DNA of 64,000 nt, taken from positions 5,394,001 through 5,458,000 of the forward strand of contig OZ253474.1 in assembly GCA_965261695.1 (NCBI GenBank), given 5' to 3'. Source of the DNA: Bin5 sp965261695. Its GTDB lineage: Bacteria; Chloroflexota; Anaerolineae; Caldilineales; Caldilineaceae. Position numbers and translations under genes: made by a program. Shown here in pieces: positions 17,886 to 27,214 of the stretch; position 1 is the stretch's first letter, and the number at the start of each line of letters is the position of its first letter. The notes under the pieces were generated by a model. That model was not told the origin of the DNA and ran no database searches. It worked only from the letters and a program-made list of their open reading frames with translations.

Positions 17886-19010
17886 ATGAGCGAGAAGCGT
17901 GACTACTACGAAGTGCTCGGCGTTGGGCGCGGCGCGCAAGAAGGCGATCTCAAGCGGGCTTTCCGCAAGCTGGCCCAGCAGTACCACCCGGATGTCAACC
18001 CTGACTCCGAAGCCGAAAGCAAGTTCAAAGAAATCAACGAAGCCTATCAGGTACTGAGCGATCCCCAGAAGCGGGCGATCTACGACCGCTTCGGCCATGC
18101 CGGCCTGCGTGGGGTCGGTGGTTCCAGCAATTCCGATCAGGGTTTTGGCGATCTTGGCAGCATTTTTGAGGAATTCTTCGGCGGTTTCGGTGGCATGGGG
18201 CGGGCTAACCGGCGGTCGCCTCGACGCGGCGCCGATCTGCGCGTCGAAATCTCCTTGAGCTTTGAGGACGCCGCGTTCGGCACGGAGCGGGAGATCGAGG
18301 TGCCGCGCTTGGAGGCCTGTGATCGTTGCAATGGTAGCGGGGCGGAGCCGGGCACTACGCCGGAAAGATGCCCCACCTGCGGCGGCAGCGGTGAAGTTCA
18401 GCGCCGCCAGCAAAGCCCGCTCTTCGGTACGATTGTTACCGCCACGACCTGCCCCAACTGCAACGGCGAAGGCGAAGTCATTGCCTCCGCCTGCAGCCAA
18501 TGCAGCGGCCGCAAGCGCACCCGGGTCACCCGCAAGATCAAAATCAATATTCCCGCCGGCGTTGACCATGGCACACGCATCCGTCTCGCCGGGGAAGGAG
18601 AGGCCGGTTCGCTCGGCGGGCCACGCGGCAACCTCTACGTCTCCATCGGCGTTGAAGAGCATCCGGTTTTTACGCGCGAGGAATTTGATCTCCACATGGA
18701 GATGCCGATCAGTATCGCCCAGGCCACGCTCGGCGCGTCCGTGGTCATCCCAACCCTGGAAGGGGAAACGTTTGAGTTGGACATCCCCGCCGGCACGCAA
18801 ACAGGCAAGAGCTTTCGCAAAGCGGGGATGGGGATTCCCCGCCTTCAGCGCAGCGGGCGCGGGGATTTGATCGCTACCGTGCGCGTGTTGACCCCAACAA
18901 TCCTTACCGAAGAGCAGGAGATGCTGTTCCGGCAATTGGCCGAAAGCCTGGGCGATGAGGTTCACGAACCGCGACGCGGCTTCTTTGACCGGATACTGCG
19001 TCCCGACTAG
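17886..19010 (+). CDS. dnaJ: Chaperone protein DnaJ
   Basis: This 374-residue co-chaperone has all DnaJ parts. The J domain (residues 1-70) carries the HPD motif in QQYHPDVNPDS. A Gly/Phe-rich stretch follows (about 75-110). The zinc domain (about 145-210) has four CxxCxG-type repeats: CDRCNGSG, CPTCGGSG, CPNCNGEG and CSQCSGRK. The C-terminal peptide-binding domains follow. It stimulates the DnaK ATPase and delivers unfolded proteins. No dnaK or grpE gene is next to it here. Confidence 0.95.
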   Translation: MSEKRDYYEVLGVGRGAQEGDLKRAFRKLAQQYHPDVNPDSEAESKFKEINEAYQVLSDPQKRAIYDRFGHAGLRGVGGSSNSDQGFGDLGSIFEEFFGGFGGMGRANRRSPRRGADLRVEISLSFEDAAFGTEREIEVPRLEACDRCNGSGAEPGTTPERCPTCGGSGEVQRRQQSPLFGTIVTATTCPNCNGEGEVIASACSQCSGRKRTRVTRKIKINIPAGVDHGTRIRLAGEGEAGSLGGPRGNLYVSIGVEEHPVFTREEFDLHMEMPISIAQATLGASVVIPTLEGETFELDIPAGTQTGKSFRKAGMGIPRLQRSGRGDLIATVRVLTPTILTEEQEMLFRQLAESLGDEVHEPRRGFFDRILRPD

Positions 19011-19058
19011 CGCGGCCCACGTGCAGCACTTGGCGTGTCGGAAGCAGTCGTTTCTTGC

Positions 19059-19967
19059 CTATGTCATTGAGCCTTTAATGCAGACAAGCGCTAGAAGATT
19101 CGGCCAGGATTGCAACAGGATTCCACCCACGATCAGCAGCAGCCCAAGCACGACTGACGCGTGAATTGGCTCGTCGAGCAGCAAACGCACGAACAGCAGC
19201 GACAGCGCCGGCGTAAGATAAAGCAAGTTGGAAACAATAAACGTGTCGCCGTGTTCCAGCGCCTTGAACCAGAACAGATAGCTGATTCCGTTCACGAGCA
19301 GGCCATTGTACAGGAGCCATCCCCAGACCGGCGCCGACGGCAGAGGCGAGACACCGACGAACCCAATTGCAGCGGCGGTACAGATTAGGGCGGTCAAGAA
19401 GTAGATGAATGCGGCGATCGTAAGATCATGAGTTACCCGCTTGCCCTGCACCGAGAAGAAGGCGAAGACAAGCGCCCCGCACAGCGCCAGCAGATTGCGC
19501 GGCAGGCTCGTAACACTCAACTCCAACAATCGCCCCCGCGTGACGATCACGACGCCGCCGCCGAAACTGGTTGCAACCGCCAGGAACCGGCCTGGCGTTA
19601 GCCGTTCGCCCAGAAACGGCACCGCCAGCAGGGAAATCAAAATGGGCCAAGTGTACGCCAGGATGAACCCTTCCGCTGCCGAAGTGCGGGCAAACGCGCC
19701 ATAGAGAAGTATGTAATAGAGAAATGCGCCGAGGAAGCCCAGCCAACTGAGCCGCATGAAGTCCCGCAGAAGGTAACTGGACAGGGTGGCAACTTTCCGC
19801 TGCGAGATGACCAGCGCGCCGAGTGCAATCACAGAGAAGATTGTGCTCCATAAGAGCATCTGCAAATTGGTCAACTCTGCCAGGATCTTCTTCGAGGCGA
19901 CTGGAATCGGGGCCCAAAGCAGGATGCATAGGCCGAGGTTGAGATAGGACTGCGCACGCAACGTCAT
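19059..19967 (-). CDS. DMT-superfamily (EamA) transporter
   Basis: This 302-residue membrane protein has about ten hydrophobic helices in two EamA repeats, including LCILLWAPIPVASKKILAEL in the first and FFSVQGKRVTHDLTIAAFIYF linking to the second. The end reads LLDEPIHASVVLGLLLIVGGILL, typical of EamA domain 2. Such proteins export or exchange small metabolites. The ATG at 19967 fits the first helix; the frame extends upstream into the divergent prmA gene without homology. The substrate is not predictable. Confidence 0.85.
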   Translation of the reverse strand: MTLRAQSYLNLGLCILLWAPIPVASKKILAELTNLQMLLWSTIFSVIALGALVISQRKVATLSSYLLRDFMRLSWLGFLGAFLYYILLYGAFARTSAAEGFILAYTWPILISLLAVPFLGERLTPGRFLAVATSFGGGVVIVTRGRLLELSVTSLPRNLLALCGALVFAFFSVQGKRVTHDLTIAAFIYFLTALICTAAAIGFVGVSPLPSAPVWGWLLYNGLLVNGISYLFWFKALEHGDTFIVSNLLYLTPALSLLFVRLLLDEPIHASVVLGLLLIVGGILLQSWPNLLALVCIKGSMT

Positions 19968-20072
19968 GGCATATCCGTTACCGGTCGAAGTGGCAAGCAG
20001 GTGCGTAGCATGGCGACCTCGTATAGCGCAAGGGTTGGATCGTCGAAAAATGCATAGAGCCACAAGCTCCCC

Positions 20073-21065
20073 ATGAACGCTGATGAGTTGATTGAAATCG
20101 CGGTTGAGGTCGATGGCGAGGCGGCCGAGGCGGTCGCTGAACTGTTCAACCGCTACAACGGCGGCGATTGGATCGAGGACAGCAAAGCCGGTGAAGCGTC
20201 CGGCGGCGGGGCTGTCCTGGAGTCCACCGGCTTTGACGACTTCGGCAATCCTGCGCCAGGCGAATATCGCCTTGTGGTCAAGACCTATCTCAAGCCCGGC
20301 CCGCGCGGACGTCGCACCCAACGCAAAATTGAAGAGGGGCTGTGGCATCTGCGCCTGCTCTATCCCATGCCTGAACCCGCGCTGCGCCCGGTGCGCGAGG
20401 AGGATTGGGCCAATGCCTGGAAAAAGCATTACAAGCCCTTGCGCATCGGCAAGCGCGTTTTGCTGACGCCGGCCTGGGAGGATCCGGATGCGCGACCTGA
20501 CGAACTGGTCGTGCGTTTGGAGCCGGGCATGGCATTTGGCACCGGCCTCCACCCCACCACGCGCCTATGCGTGGCCGCGCTGGAAAGGTGGGTGCGCCCG
20601 GGCGAGGCGCTGCTGGATATCGGCACGGGCAGCGGCGTCCTGGCGATCGTGGCCGCCAAACTGGGCGCGCGCCCCGTCTGGGCAACGGATATCGACCCAC
20701 TGGCCGTTCGCGCCGCTTGCGAGAACGCGATGCGAAATGATCTCATCCCCTCTAGCCACGCACTCTGCGTTGAACAAGGGAGCATACCTGCCGGGCAGGT
20801 CGGTCGCTTCCCCCTGATCGTCGCCAACATCCTGGCTGAAATCTTGGTGGGGCTGTTCGACGCAGCTTACCGGAATGTGCCCCTGGTGGAACCCCTGGCA
20901 CGCGGCGGCCGCCTGATACTTTCAGGCATTCTAGAGGACAAAGTCGAGATGGTGCTGATGGCTGCCGCCCGCCATGGAATGCGGGAGGTCGAACGGACGC
21001 AGGAGGGGGACTGGGTGGCTCTTGTCCTGGGCAATGAAGAAGCGGAGCGATCGATTGAGCGCTGA
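20073..21065 (+). CDS. prmA: Ribosomal protein L11 methyltransferase
   Basis: This 330-residue protein has an N-terminal L11-binding domain (WIEDSKAGEASGGGAVLE and onward), then a SAM-dependent Rossmann domain with GMAFGTGLHPTTRLC and LDIGTGSGVLA. The NIL motif is VANILAEI. It methylates amino groups of L11. It is followed by, and slightly overlaps, a second RNA-modifying methyltransferase gene (rsmE); the two are often neighbours. Confidence 0.93.
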   Translation: MNADELIEIAVEVDGEAAEAVAELFNRYNGGDWIEDSKAGEASGGGAVLESTGFDDFGNPAPGEYRLVVKTYLKPGPRGRRTQRKIEEGLWHLRLLYPMPEPALRPVREEDWANAWKKHYKPLRIGKRVLLTPAWEDPDARPDELVVRLEPGMAFGTGLHPTTRLCVAALERWVRPGEALLDIGTGSGVLAIVAAKLGARPVWATDIDPLAVRAACENAMRNDLIPSSHALCVEQGSIPAGQVGRFPLIVANILAEILVGLFDAAYRNVPLVEPLARGGRLILSGILEDKVEMVLMAAARHGMREVERTQEGDWVALVLGNEEAERSIER

Positions 21066-21801
21066 CCGATACAGCCACCGCTTCTTTCTGGCGGGGGCAT
21101 CTGTCGAACCAGACCGCTCCATCGACCTCACGCCGCTGGCTCATCAACTGCGCAACGTCCTGCGATTGACGCCCGGCAGCTTGATTACGTTACTCGACGA
21201 CAGCGGCTCGGCCTTTGCCGCGCGCATCGAAGTCCTGGACGCGCAGCAAGCGACAGGTCTCGTTTTGGCGCGGCAACCGGTTGACAGCGAGCCTGACATC
21301 GAGTTGACTCTCTACCAATGTATGCTTAAGAAAGAGCGTTTCGAGTGGGTGCTGCAGAAGGGAGTCGAGCTGGGCGTGAGCCGCTTCGTTCCCGTGATTA
21401 GCAGCCGCACGGTCGTGCGTCCGGCTGCGAAGCTGCTGCCCAAATACGAACGCTGGCGCGCCATCGTCCGGGAAGCGGCTGAGCAAAGCGCACGCAGCCG
21501 CCTGCCGCTCCTGGGAGAACCGCTCAGCTGGGAAGTAGCCGTCCGCTCCGGCACTGGTCTTCGGTTGATTCCCTGGGAAGAAGCGCGACAGAACACCGTC
21601 GGCCTCGGCGCTGCGCTCACCGGCGCGGCCGCGATCTCCCTGCTCATCGGCCCGGAGGGTGGCATCAGCCGCGCAGAGGCTGATGTCGCTATCGAGAACG
21701 GCTGGCATCCCGTCTCCCTTGGTCCTCGCATTCTGCGCGCCGAAACCGCGGCCATCGCTGCGGCGACGATCGTCTTGCACCGGTTAGGCGAACTGGGCTG
21801 A
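21055..21801 (+). CDS. rsmE: 16S rRNA m3U1498 methyltransferase
   Basis: The protein (about 248 residues) shows the RsmE pattern: an N-terminal PUA-like part beginning YSHRFFLAG and HQLRNVLRLTPG, then a trefoil-knot domain with GVSRFVPVISSRTVV, LLIGPEGGISRAEADVA and LGPRILRAETAAIAA. It methylates U1498 of 16S rRNA. I chose TTG at 21055, since GGAG lies seven bases upstream and homology begins soon after; an ATG at 21034 is an alternative without a ribosome site. Either start overlaps the end of prmA, indicating coupling. Confidence 0.88.
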   Translation: MSADRYSHRFFLAGASVEPDRSIDLTPLAHQLRNVLRLTPGSLITLLDDSGSAFAARIEVLDAQQATGLVLARQPVDSEPDIELTLYQCMLKKERFEWVLQKGVELGVSRFVPVISSRTVVRPAAKLLPKYERWRAIVREAAEQSARSRLPLLGEPLSWEVAVRSGTGLRLIPWEEARQNTVGLGAALTGAAAISLLIGPEGGISRAEADVAIENGWHPVSLGPRILRAETAAIAAATIVLHRLGELG

Positions 21802-21857
21802 GTTGACCTCTTAACTTGGAAAATAACTGGGACCGTGCCGCGAACAACAAGAGTTCA

Positions 21858-22767
21858 ATGAATCGGATTGTCATTCAAACACCGGCCCGCCTCCATTTCG
21901 GCCTCCTTGATCTGAATGGTAGCCTCGGTCGGATTGATGGCGGCATCGGTCTCGCATTAGAAGAGCTCCAGAACCGTCAACACTACCATGCGCAGTGAGG
22001 TAATCGAAGCTTCCTGTCCGATGGAACGGGACTTTCAAGGACGCTTGGGCGCGGTTGTGCGCGCGGTCTGTGCGGCCTACCGGTTGCCCGGCGCGGTTGT
22101 CGAGATTCAGGAACGGGCCAAGCCCCATTCCGGCCTGGGCAGCGCATCTCAAACGTTGGTGGGGACGGGAATGGCTGTGTGCGCCCTGTACGGGCTGAAA
22201 CCAAGCGCGCCCGAGATCGCGGCGCTGGTCGGGCGCGGAGGAACGTCCGGCATCGGCATCGCCGCGATTGAACATGGCGGCTTTCTCCTCGATGGCGGCC
22301 ATCGCTTCCGCCGCGGCCCAGCCAGCAAAGAGGGCTATTTGCCCTCGTCGGCGGAGGCGGGCGTACCCCCGCCTCCGCTGCTCGTGTGCTACAACTTCCC
22401 GGTCTGGGATGTGCTGGTTGTCATTCCGCAAGGAGAGGGAGCAAGCGGCGAACGGGAGCGGGATCTGTTCGAGGAGGCCTGCCCGGTCCCCGCCGAGGAC
22501 GTGGCGAACATGTCGCGCATTCTGCTGATGCAGTTGCTGCCCGTGCTCGTCGAGGAGGATCTGGCGACTTACGGCGCGGCGATGGAGGCGTATCAGCGCT
22601 ACGGCTTCAAACTCTTCGAGTTGAATACGCAAAGCCCGTTGATCGCGGCTTGCATTGAATCCTTGCGGGGGAACGGCGGTGTGGGTGTCGGCATGAGCAG
22701 CTGGGGTCCGGCGCTCTACGCTTTTGGCTACGATCTGTCGCATTTGCAGTCAAAGTCCGAGGCATGA
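21858..22767 (+). pseudogene. Beta-ribofuranosylaminobenzene 5'-phosphate synthase-like GHMP protein, frameshifted
   Basis: Two adjacent frames give one family. Bases 21858 to about 21985 encode RIVIQTPARLHFGLLDLNG and IDGGIGLALEEL. A different frame, usable from about 21965 to 22767, encodes the GHMP ATP motif region KPHSGLGSASQT, then GRGGTSGIGIAAIEHGGFLLDGGH and GMSSWGPALYAFG. These are hallmarks of beta-RFAP synthase, which joins p-aminobenzoate-type acceptors to PRPP in methanopterin synthesis. A one-base shift near 21965-21985 separates the parts. It may be a real mutation or an assembly error. A trpF-like gene follows. Confidence 0.75.
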
Positions 22768-22978
22768 CTGGCCGCCAGTGGCGGCGGAGAGGCGATCCTG
22801 ACCAGGGCCAACAACGTTGGCTTCAGACAAATCGTACCCGCCTTGCCTGATGGCTGAAGCCGATCTCTACCTGCCGGCTTGGCTTCCATCTGTAACCGAC
22901 ACCGTTCGCACGGCCTGTTTTCCGTAAACGCAGGCGTCTCGTTCGCCGATACGCAAAACGCAATACGAACTGCCGAAT

Positions 22979-23713
22979 ATGACCCTACTCAAACTCTGCG
23001 GAACGACCAGCGTTGAAGATGCCCGCCTGGCCGGGCGCGCCTGCGCCGACTTCTGCGGCATTCTGGTGGATGTGGAATGGTCAGAGCGAAGCCTGACCTT
23101 ACCACAGGCGCGGGACGTGGCCGCGGCCTCCGGCCTGCGCAATGTCATTCTGTTGTGCAACCCGAGCGCGGCCTTCGCCAAAGAGGTGGCAGTGACGCTG
23201 CGCCCCTACGCGCAGCAACTGCTCTGCCAAGAGCCTCCGTCCCTTGTTGCCGAGTTGAAGAGCTCCCTGACCTGCGCAATATGGAAGACGGTCCACCTGC
23301 CGCTCGTGGAAGGGCAGGCAACGCCGCAAGCATACGAATCGTCCGGCGCGGACACGCTTCTGGTCGATTCCGTGGACGCAAGTGACGGGTTCATCCGTTT
23401 GGGAGGCACGGGCAAGATAGGAGATTGGGCTGCCGTGGCCTCATTGAGGGAAAAACTTGACATTCCGATCTTTTTGGCGGGCGGGATTGGCCCTCAAAAT
23501 GTCGCTGATGCCGTGCGCGCCGTGCAGCCCGACGGAATTGACCTGTGCAGCGGCGTTGAGGTCACACGCGGGCGTCGTGATCCTGCCAAGGTCGAGCGTC
23601 TGATGCGCAAATTCCGTCAGGCAGTAGGCCGCCATGACGGAACGGGCCGCTTGGGCCGGTCAGAAGCTGGCAAAGAGGGTAGCGGAGGGAAGGAGATCCG
23701 GCGCCACAGTTAG
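22979..23713 (+). CDS. Phosphoribosylanthranilate isomerase-like protein (TrpF family)
   Basis: This 244-residue TIM-barrel protein keeps TrpF landmarks: KLCGTTSVEDA with the general-base cysteine, LLVDSVD with the acid aspartate, and the phosphate site GGTGKIGDW, FLAGGIGPQNV and GIDLCSGVE. TrpF rearranges phosphoribosylanthranilate in tryptophan synthesis. No other trp gene is near. Instead the gene follows a beta-RFAP synthase-like gene, another enzyme of phosphoribosylated aminobenzenes, so it may be a paralogue with a different role. A polar tail of about 30 residues follows the barrel and overlaps the end of the convergent hydrolase gene by four bases. Confidence 0.8.
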   Translation: MTLLKLCGTTSVEDARLAGRACADFCGILVDVEWSERSLTLPQARDVAAASGLRNVILLCNPSAAFAKEVAVTLRPYAQQLLCQEPPSLVAELKSSLTCAIWKTVHLPLVEGQATPQAYESSGADTLLVDSVDASDGFIRLGGTGKIGDWAAVASLREKLDIPIFLAGGIGPQNVADAVRAVQPDGIDLCSGVEVTRGRRDPAKVERLMRKFRQAVGRHDGTGRLGRSEAGKEGSGGKEIRRHS

Positions 23714-24483
23714 CGGCTCATGGCCGGCCGCCTGTCCATGCTCGGCTGGGCAGGATTGGCCATCCCCCTGTCGCCTGCCGTCAACTGTTCCGCGATCGCG
23801 TCGATGCCGCGCCGACTCGTGATCAACGCCTGATGCTTTAGCGTCCACACAGCCTTGTTCTTGCCGACAGGCATGACCGAACTGAATGAAGGCACGATCA
23901 TCAGATCGAGCGGCGTCCAGATAGAGCCGAATTGGATCCGCGACAGTTGTTCCGCATCAGAGTTCAGGTCGCGTAGGAAGCTGCTATCGGGGCGCAATTG
24001 AAGCGCGGCGGGAAGGCGGCTGACCAATGCAACCAACGTGCCGTGATGGGGCGTAGCCACAGACAGGAAACGACCGGTTCGCGCCAGCCCGCCCATACGC
24101 TGGATATAGTAGCGCGCAACAATCCCGCCCAGACTGAAGCCGACGATGTCCAGGCGCTGGTTCGCCGCGAAATTGCTGGCGAGATAGGCGTCAAATTGCT
24201 GGGCCAACGTCTCCACGGGTACGCTGCAATCGCTGGGGGCAAGTGTTACCGCGTGGGTCCTCACACCAATTTCGGAGAGATGCCTCGCGAGCGGACGGAA
24301 AACGGTGGCGTCATCTTTGTAGCCATGCACCAGAATGGTCGGCAAACGCGTGACCCGGCGCGCGCCCGATGGGGGAGGCAAGCTTAACAGCTCCCTTCCA
24401 CTTGGAGACCCAACTGGCCGTTCCCTGACCGACTTCCTGGCCCGTTGATACTGCCACCAGAGGTGGTCACGAATCGTGGACAT
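23710..24483 (-). CDS. Alpha/beta hydrolase, lipase-like
   Basis: This 257-residue protein has the lipase-type pattern: oxyanion segment ILVHGYKDDATVF, nucleophile elbow GFSLGG (serine) and SVATPHHGT after it, as in bacterial triacylglycerol lipases and palmitoyl-thioesterase-like hydrolases. The final histidine is probably in LKHQALI. No signal peptide is evident, and the N-terminus is basic. The substrate is unknown. It is divergent from bcp. Confidence 0.8.
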   Translation of the reverse strand: MSTIRDHLWWQYQRARKSVRERPVGSPSGRELLSLPPPSGARRVTRLPTILVHGYKDDATVFRPLARHLSEIGVRTHAVTLAPSDCSVPVETLAQQFDAYLASNFAANQRLDIVGFSLGGIVARYYIQRMGGLARTGRFLSVATPHHGTLVALVSRLPAALQLRPDSSFLRDLNSDAEQLSRIQFGSIWTPLDLMIVPSFSSVMPVGKNKAVWTLKHQALITSRRGIDAIAEQLTAGDRGMANPAQPSMDRRPAMSR

Positions 24484-24732
24484 ACTTGCAATAATCCCCA
24501 GTCTACAGGCTGCGCCGTTTCGTTAGCCTATTCTAACATGATTATAGCCATTCGTTGAACATGGCCCCAACCTGCCCCGTCCATGTCATGCCGTCCTTTA
24601 GCAATTGCGCCCAATCAGGTAGAATAACTCTGATCCGAAATGACGGGTTGGCGACATGACTGGGTCGCGCCCACAACATGGCGGCTTCGTCCTGCGAATG
24701 GAGCCGCGTGACTCAACCACCAGGAGGACAAG

Positions 24733-25197
24733 ATGCGTAATGAACTGACAGCAGGTACACCTGCGCCAACGTTCGAGGCCACGACGGACAGCGGCGACGC
24801 TATCAATCTGGCCGATTACCGCGGGCAGAAAGTGATTCTTTACTTCTACCCAAAAGACGACACACCCGGCTGCACCACCCAATCCTGCGGCTTTCGCGAC
24901 GTTCACGCCGAAATCAGCGAGAAGAACGCCGTTGTCTTCGGCATCAGCCCTGACGGCCAGGAAAGCCACCAGAGTTTTCGCGCCAAGTTCGATCTGCCTT
25001 TCACGCTGCTGGTGGACGAGGATCACTCGATTGCGGAGGCTTACGGCGTCTGGGGCGAGCGCACTATGTATGGACGCACCTTTATGGGCATCCATCGCAG
25101 CCACTTCGTCATCGACGAGAACGGCGATCTGTTGGAGGTCAGCTACAACGTGGCGCCCGCGGACAGTCCCGCCGGGGCGCTGGCTGCGGTATCGTAA
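24733..25197 (+). CDS. bcp: Thiol peroxidase, Bcp/PrxQ type peroxiredoxin
   Basis: This 154-residue protein has the peroxidatic and resolving cysteines five apart in PGCTTQSCGFRD, the alpha2-type PrxQ arrangement. The preceding YFYPKDDTPG and later LLVDEDHSIAEAYGVWGE are conserved in the family. It reduces hydroperoxides using thioredoxin in the cytoplasm. GGAGGACAAG precedes the ATG. It appears to be a single-gene unit. Confidence 0.95.
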   Translation: MRNELTAGTPAPTFEATTDSGDAINLADYRGQKVILYFYPKDDTPGCTTQSCGFRDVHAEISEKNAVVFGISPDGQESHQSFRAKFDLPFTLLVDEDHSIAEAYGVWGERTMYGRTFMGIHRSHFVIDENGDLLEVSYNVAPADSPAGALAAVS

Positions 25198-25317
25198 AGC
25201 CTGATACCGCACGAGACGCTCTCTAGTCCAACCTGTGTTCGCTCGCTTGACCTGACGCAGTCGCTTTTTCCGGCACTTGGAGGGCAGGCATGCCGCCGCC
25301 TTCCATTTTACGCCGTG

Positions 25318-25518
25318 CTACCACGGAATCCCGCCGCCGCTGACATAGGCTCTCCAGAAGCCGAACATAAGATAGATTGCGACCACGATTACCAACAACG
25401 TGAGAATTGTATTCCACTGGCCGCGTATCCGCCTGAACTCCGACCAGACCGCCTTCGGCTTCAGCAGGAGAACCAGAACGAGCAAAAGGAAGACAAGCAG
25501 CAGGCGTCTGATCGTCAC
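25318..25518 (-). CDS. Small membrane protein
   Basis: This 66-residue product starts at GTG and has two hydrophobic segments, RLLLVFLLLVLVLLL and NTILTLLVIVVAIYLMFGF, joined by a basic loop (KPKAVWSEFRRIRG). No family is recognised. It is divergent from the 224-residue membrane protein gene. The hydrophobic pattern supports a real product, but function is unknown. Confidence 0.5.
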   Translation of the reverse strand: MTIRRLLLVFLLLVLVLLLKPKAVWSEFRRIRGQWNTILTLLVIVVAIYLMFGFWRAYVSGGGIPW

Positions 25519-25546
25519 GGTTGAACTGTTTCGCTAGAATCCTTGT

Positions 25547-26221
25547 ATGGATGGCTCATGGCTGTGGGAGCAACTGACGCTGTATCCGCCGTGGACAGGA
25601 CTGTGGCTGGCGCTGAGTTTCCTGCTGGCCGCCCTGACCGGCGGAGCCACGCGGCTCCTCGCACCGGACTCGGCGCCTATTGTGCGCGTGATACGGTGGG
25701 TGCTCTGGCCCTATATTGGGCTGATTCTGGGCGTGCTGTCACCGCGCTTGATGGGTGTGTCCGACATCCCTTGGGATTCGGGCCTACGAGTTGGGGTCGT
25801 CCTTCTGGCTGGCATCGTGGCCCTGCTTGTAACCGTTCGCATTGGGCTGCACACAGACCGGAAGCGCCCGCCCGTTACGCCTCTGTCCGGCGGTTCGCTA
25901 GGATTCCTGCTTTCTGTGAGCGGCGCTCAAGAGTTTCACTGGTGTTTCCTGCGCGGCGCAGTGTGGGAGTTCCTGCTCTCATCGCCAACGACGAACCAAA
26001 TACCCCTGTATTGGGCCGTTTGGATCAGCGCCGCGCTCTCGTTGCCGGGCATCTTTGTCCACTCCAGGCACTCCGCCGAGCGACTGATAGCTGCGGTGAT
26101 CCTGCTGACGACAACCACTCTCTTTCTCTATACGCGTAACTTCTGGTTGTGTTGGCTGCTGCATCTGAGCATAAGCGTCATCCTCCAGTCGGGTCTCCCC
26201 CGCCGTCAGCCAGCTGCGTAG
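25547..26221 (+). CDS. Polytopic membrane protein, CPBP-like
   Basis: This 224-residue protein has about six hydrophobic helices. The segment GAQEFHWCFLRGAVWEFL resembles motif 1 of CPBP-type membrane proteases (Glu...Arg), and the last helix LCWLLHLSISVIL carries a His like motif 4. The second Glu of EExxxR is replaced by Phe, so the match is partial and activity is doubtful. The ribosome site is weak. Confidence 0.5.
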   Translation: MDGSWLWEQLTLYPPWTGLWLALSFLLAALTGGATRLLAPDSAPIVRVIRWVLWPYIGLILGVLSPRLMGVSDIPWDSGLRVGVVLLAGIVALLVTVRIGLHTDRKRPPVTPLSGGSLGFLLSVSGAQEFHWCFLRGAVWEFLLSSPTTNQIPLYWAVWISAALSLPGIFVHSRHSAERLIAAVILLTTTTLFLYTRNFWLCWLLHLSISVILQSGLPRRQPAA

Positions 26222-26249
26222 CTCTCCTTGCCGGGCCGGCTCCCCGCCA

Positions 26250-26540
26250 TTACAAGAAGAAGCCGACCACTAGCATCAACGCAAACAACGCGACCGAGAC
26301 GATCAACAGTTGTTTCAGGTCGGAAAAGACGCGGCTGTATTCGGTCTTCCAGTTGGCCTGACTCGGGCCTTTGGAGGCGGGTGCAGGCTGGGCTGCGTGG
26401 TCTGACACGACCGGCTCAGCGCTGGACTGAGCGGACGAGATCGACTCTTGTTCATGCTCCCCCCGCGCGCGCAGTCCGCTATAGCTGCGCGGATTGGCTT
26501 TGCTGGGGCTGGAACGGCGGCGGCGACTGCGTCGGGCCAT
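26250..26540 (-). CDS. Tail-anchored small protein
   Basis: This 96-residue protein starts at ATG 26540 with a very basic stretch (MARRSRRRRSSPSK). A Ser/Ala/Gln-rich disordered middle follows, and it ends in one transmembrane helix (QLLIVSVALFALMLVVGFFL). The layout suggests a C-terminally anchored protein with its basic end in the cytoplasm. No family is recognised. Confidence 0.55.
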   Translation of the reverse strand: MARRSRRRRSSPSKANPRSYSGLRARGEHEQESISSAQSSAEPVVSDHAAQPAPASKGPSQANWKTEYSRVFSDLKQLLIVSVALFALMLVVGFFL

Positions 26541-26654
26541 GCTTACACGTCCTCCATCTGCTCGGGTTCGCATCTCACACTACCGGGTTATCATTATATC
26601 CTACGCTGGCAGACTTAGTCTAACTGAGAGGAGCGCAGGGCACTTTTCCGCATC

Positions 26655-26682
26655 TTGACGACACTGCATAAATTGTTATAAT
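26655..26682 (+). promoter_or_regulatory. Sigma-70-type promoter upstream of the dpp-type operon
   Basis: TTGACG (26655-26660) and TATAAT (26677-26682) are 16 bases apart. The next supported gene, the binding protein, begins more than 500 bases later, which leaves a long leader. A 60-codon frame with GGGGAGCAAGG upstream (26742-26924) lies in the leader but has no homology I recognise. No known riboswitch consensus was found by eye in 26683-27214. Confidence 0.6.
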
Positions 26683-27214
26683 TTCGTTTAACGCTGGCTT
26701 CTTCCTGGCTGAGCGCGAAAGCGCCGAGGGGAGCAAGGCGAATGGCTTGCTTCAGCCAGACCCTGCCTGCATTGCTGGGCATCGCCATAGCCACGCTTGA
26801 CTTCACTGTACCGGCTGCCAGCTATGCAGTTGCCTACCTACGCATCCCATTCTATTCGGAGGAGCGCAGACTGCGGGGCCAGCGCCCTCCTCACCGAAGC
26901 CAGCCGGAGATGTCGGGGCGTTGAAGCCTACCGAACTCCGGGTTGCACCCTGTTGAGTGATCTGGCGCGCCTGCCATCGCGATTCGCCCCGGCTGCCTTG
27001 GCTCGGCCCGGGCGTCATCCGCCCCCTGAGGGCTGTCAACTTCGAACGAAGTAAGGAGAGTATTCGCCCACAAAACAACAAAGCGCCGATTCGTCCCCAG
27101 GCCTGGCCAGCCTGCTCTGTATTCCTCTCAAGTTGGACATCACGGATTGTTGCCGATTCGCGCGTCTATACCCGATCAGGTACGACTTGAACAGCATCTT
27201 AAGGAGGAATTGCA

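Noticed and set aside
17385..18965. 526-codon minus-strand frame opposite dnaJ
   Set aside because: It is antisense to an unambiguous dnaJ and coaE, and its composition follows codon third positions of the real genes.
26683..27214. Known riboswitch (SAM, B12, TPP) in the long leader
   Set aside because: None of the core consensus strings I know could be found by eye.
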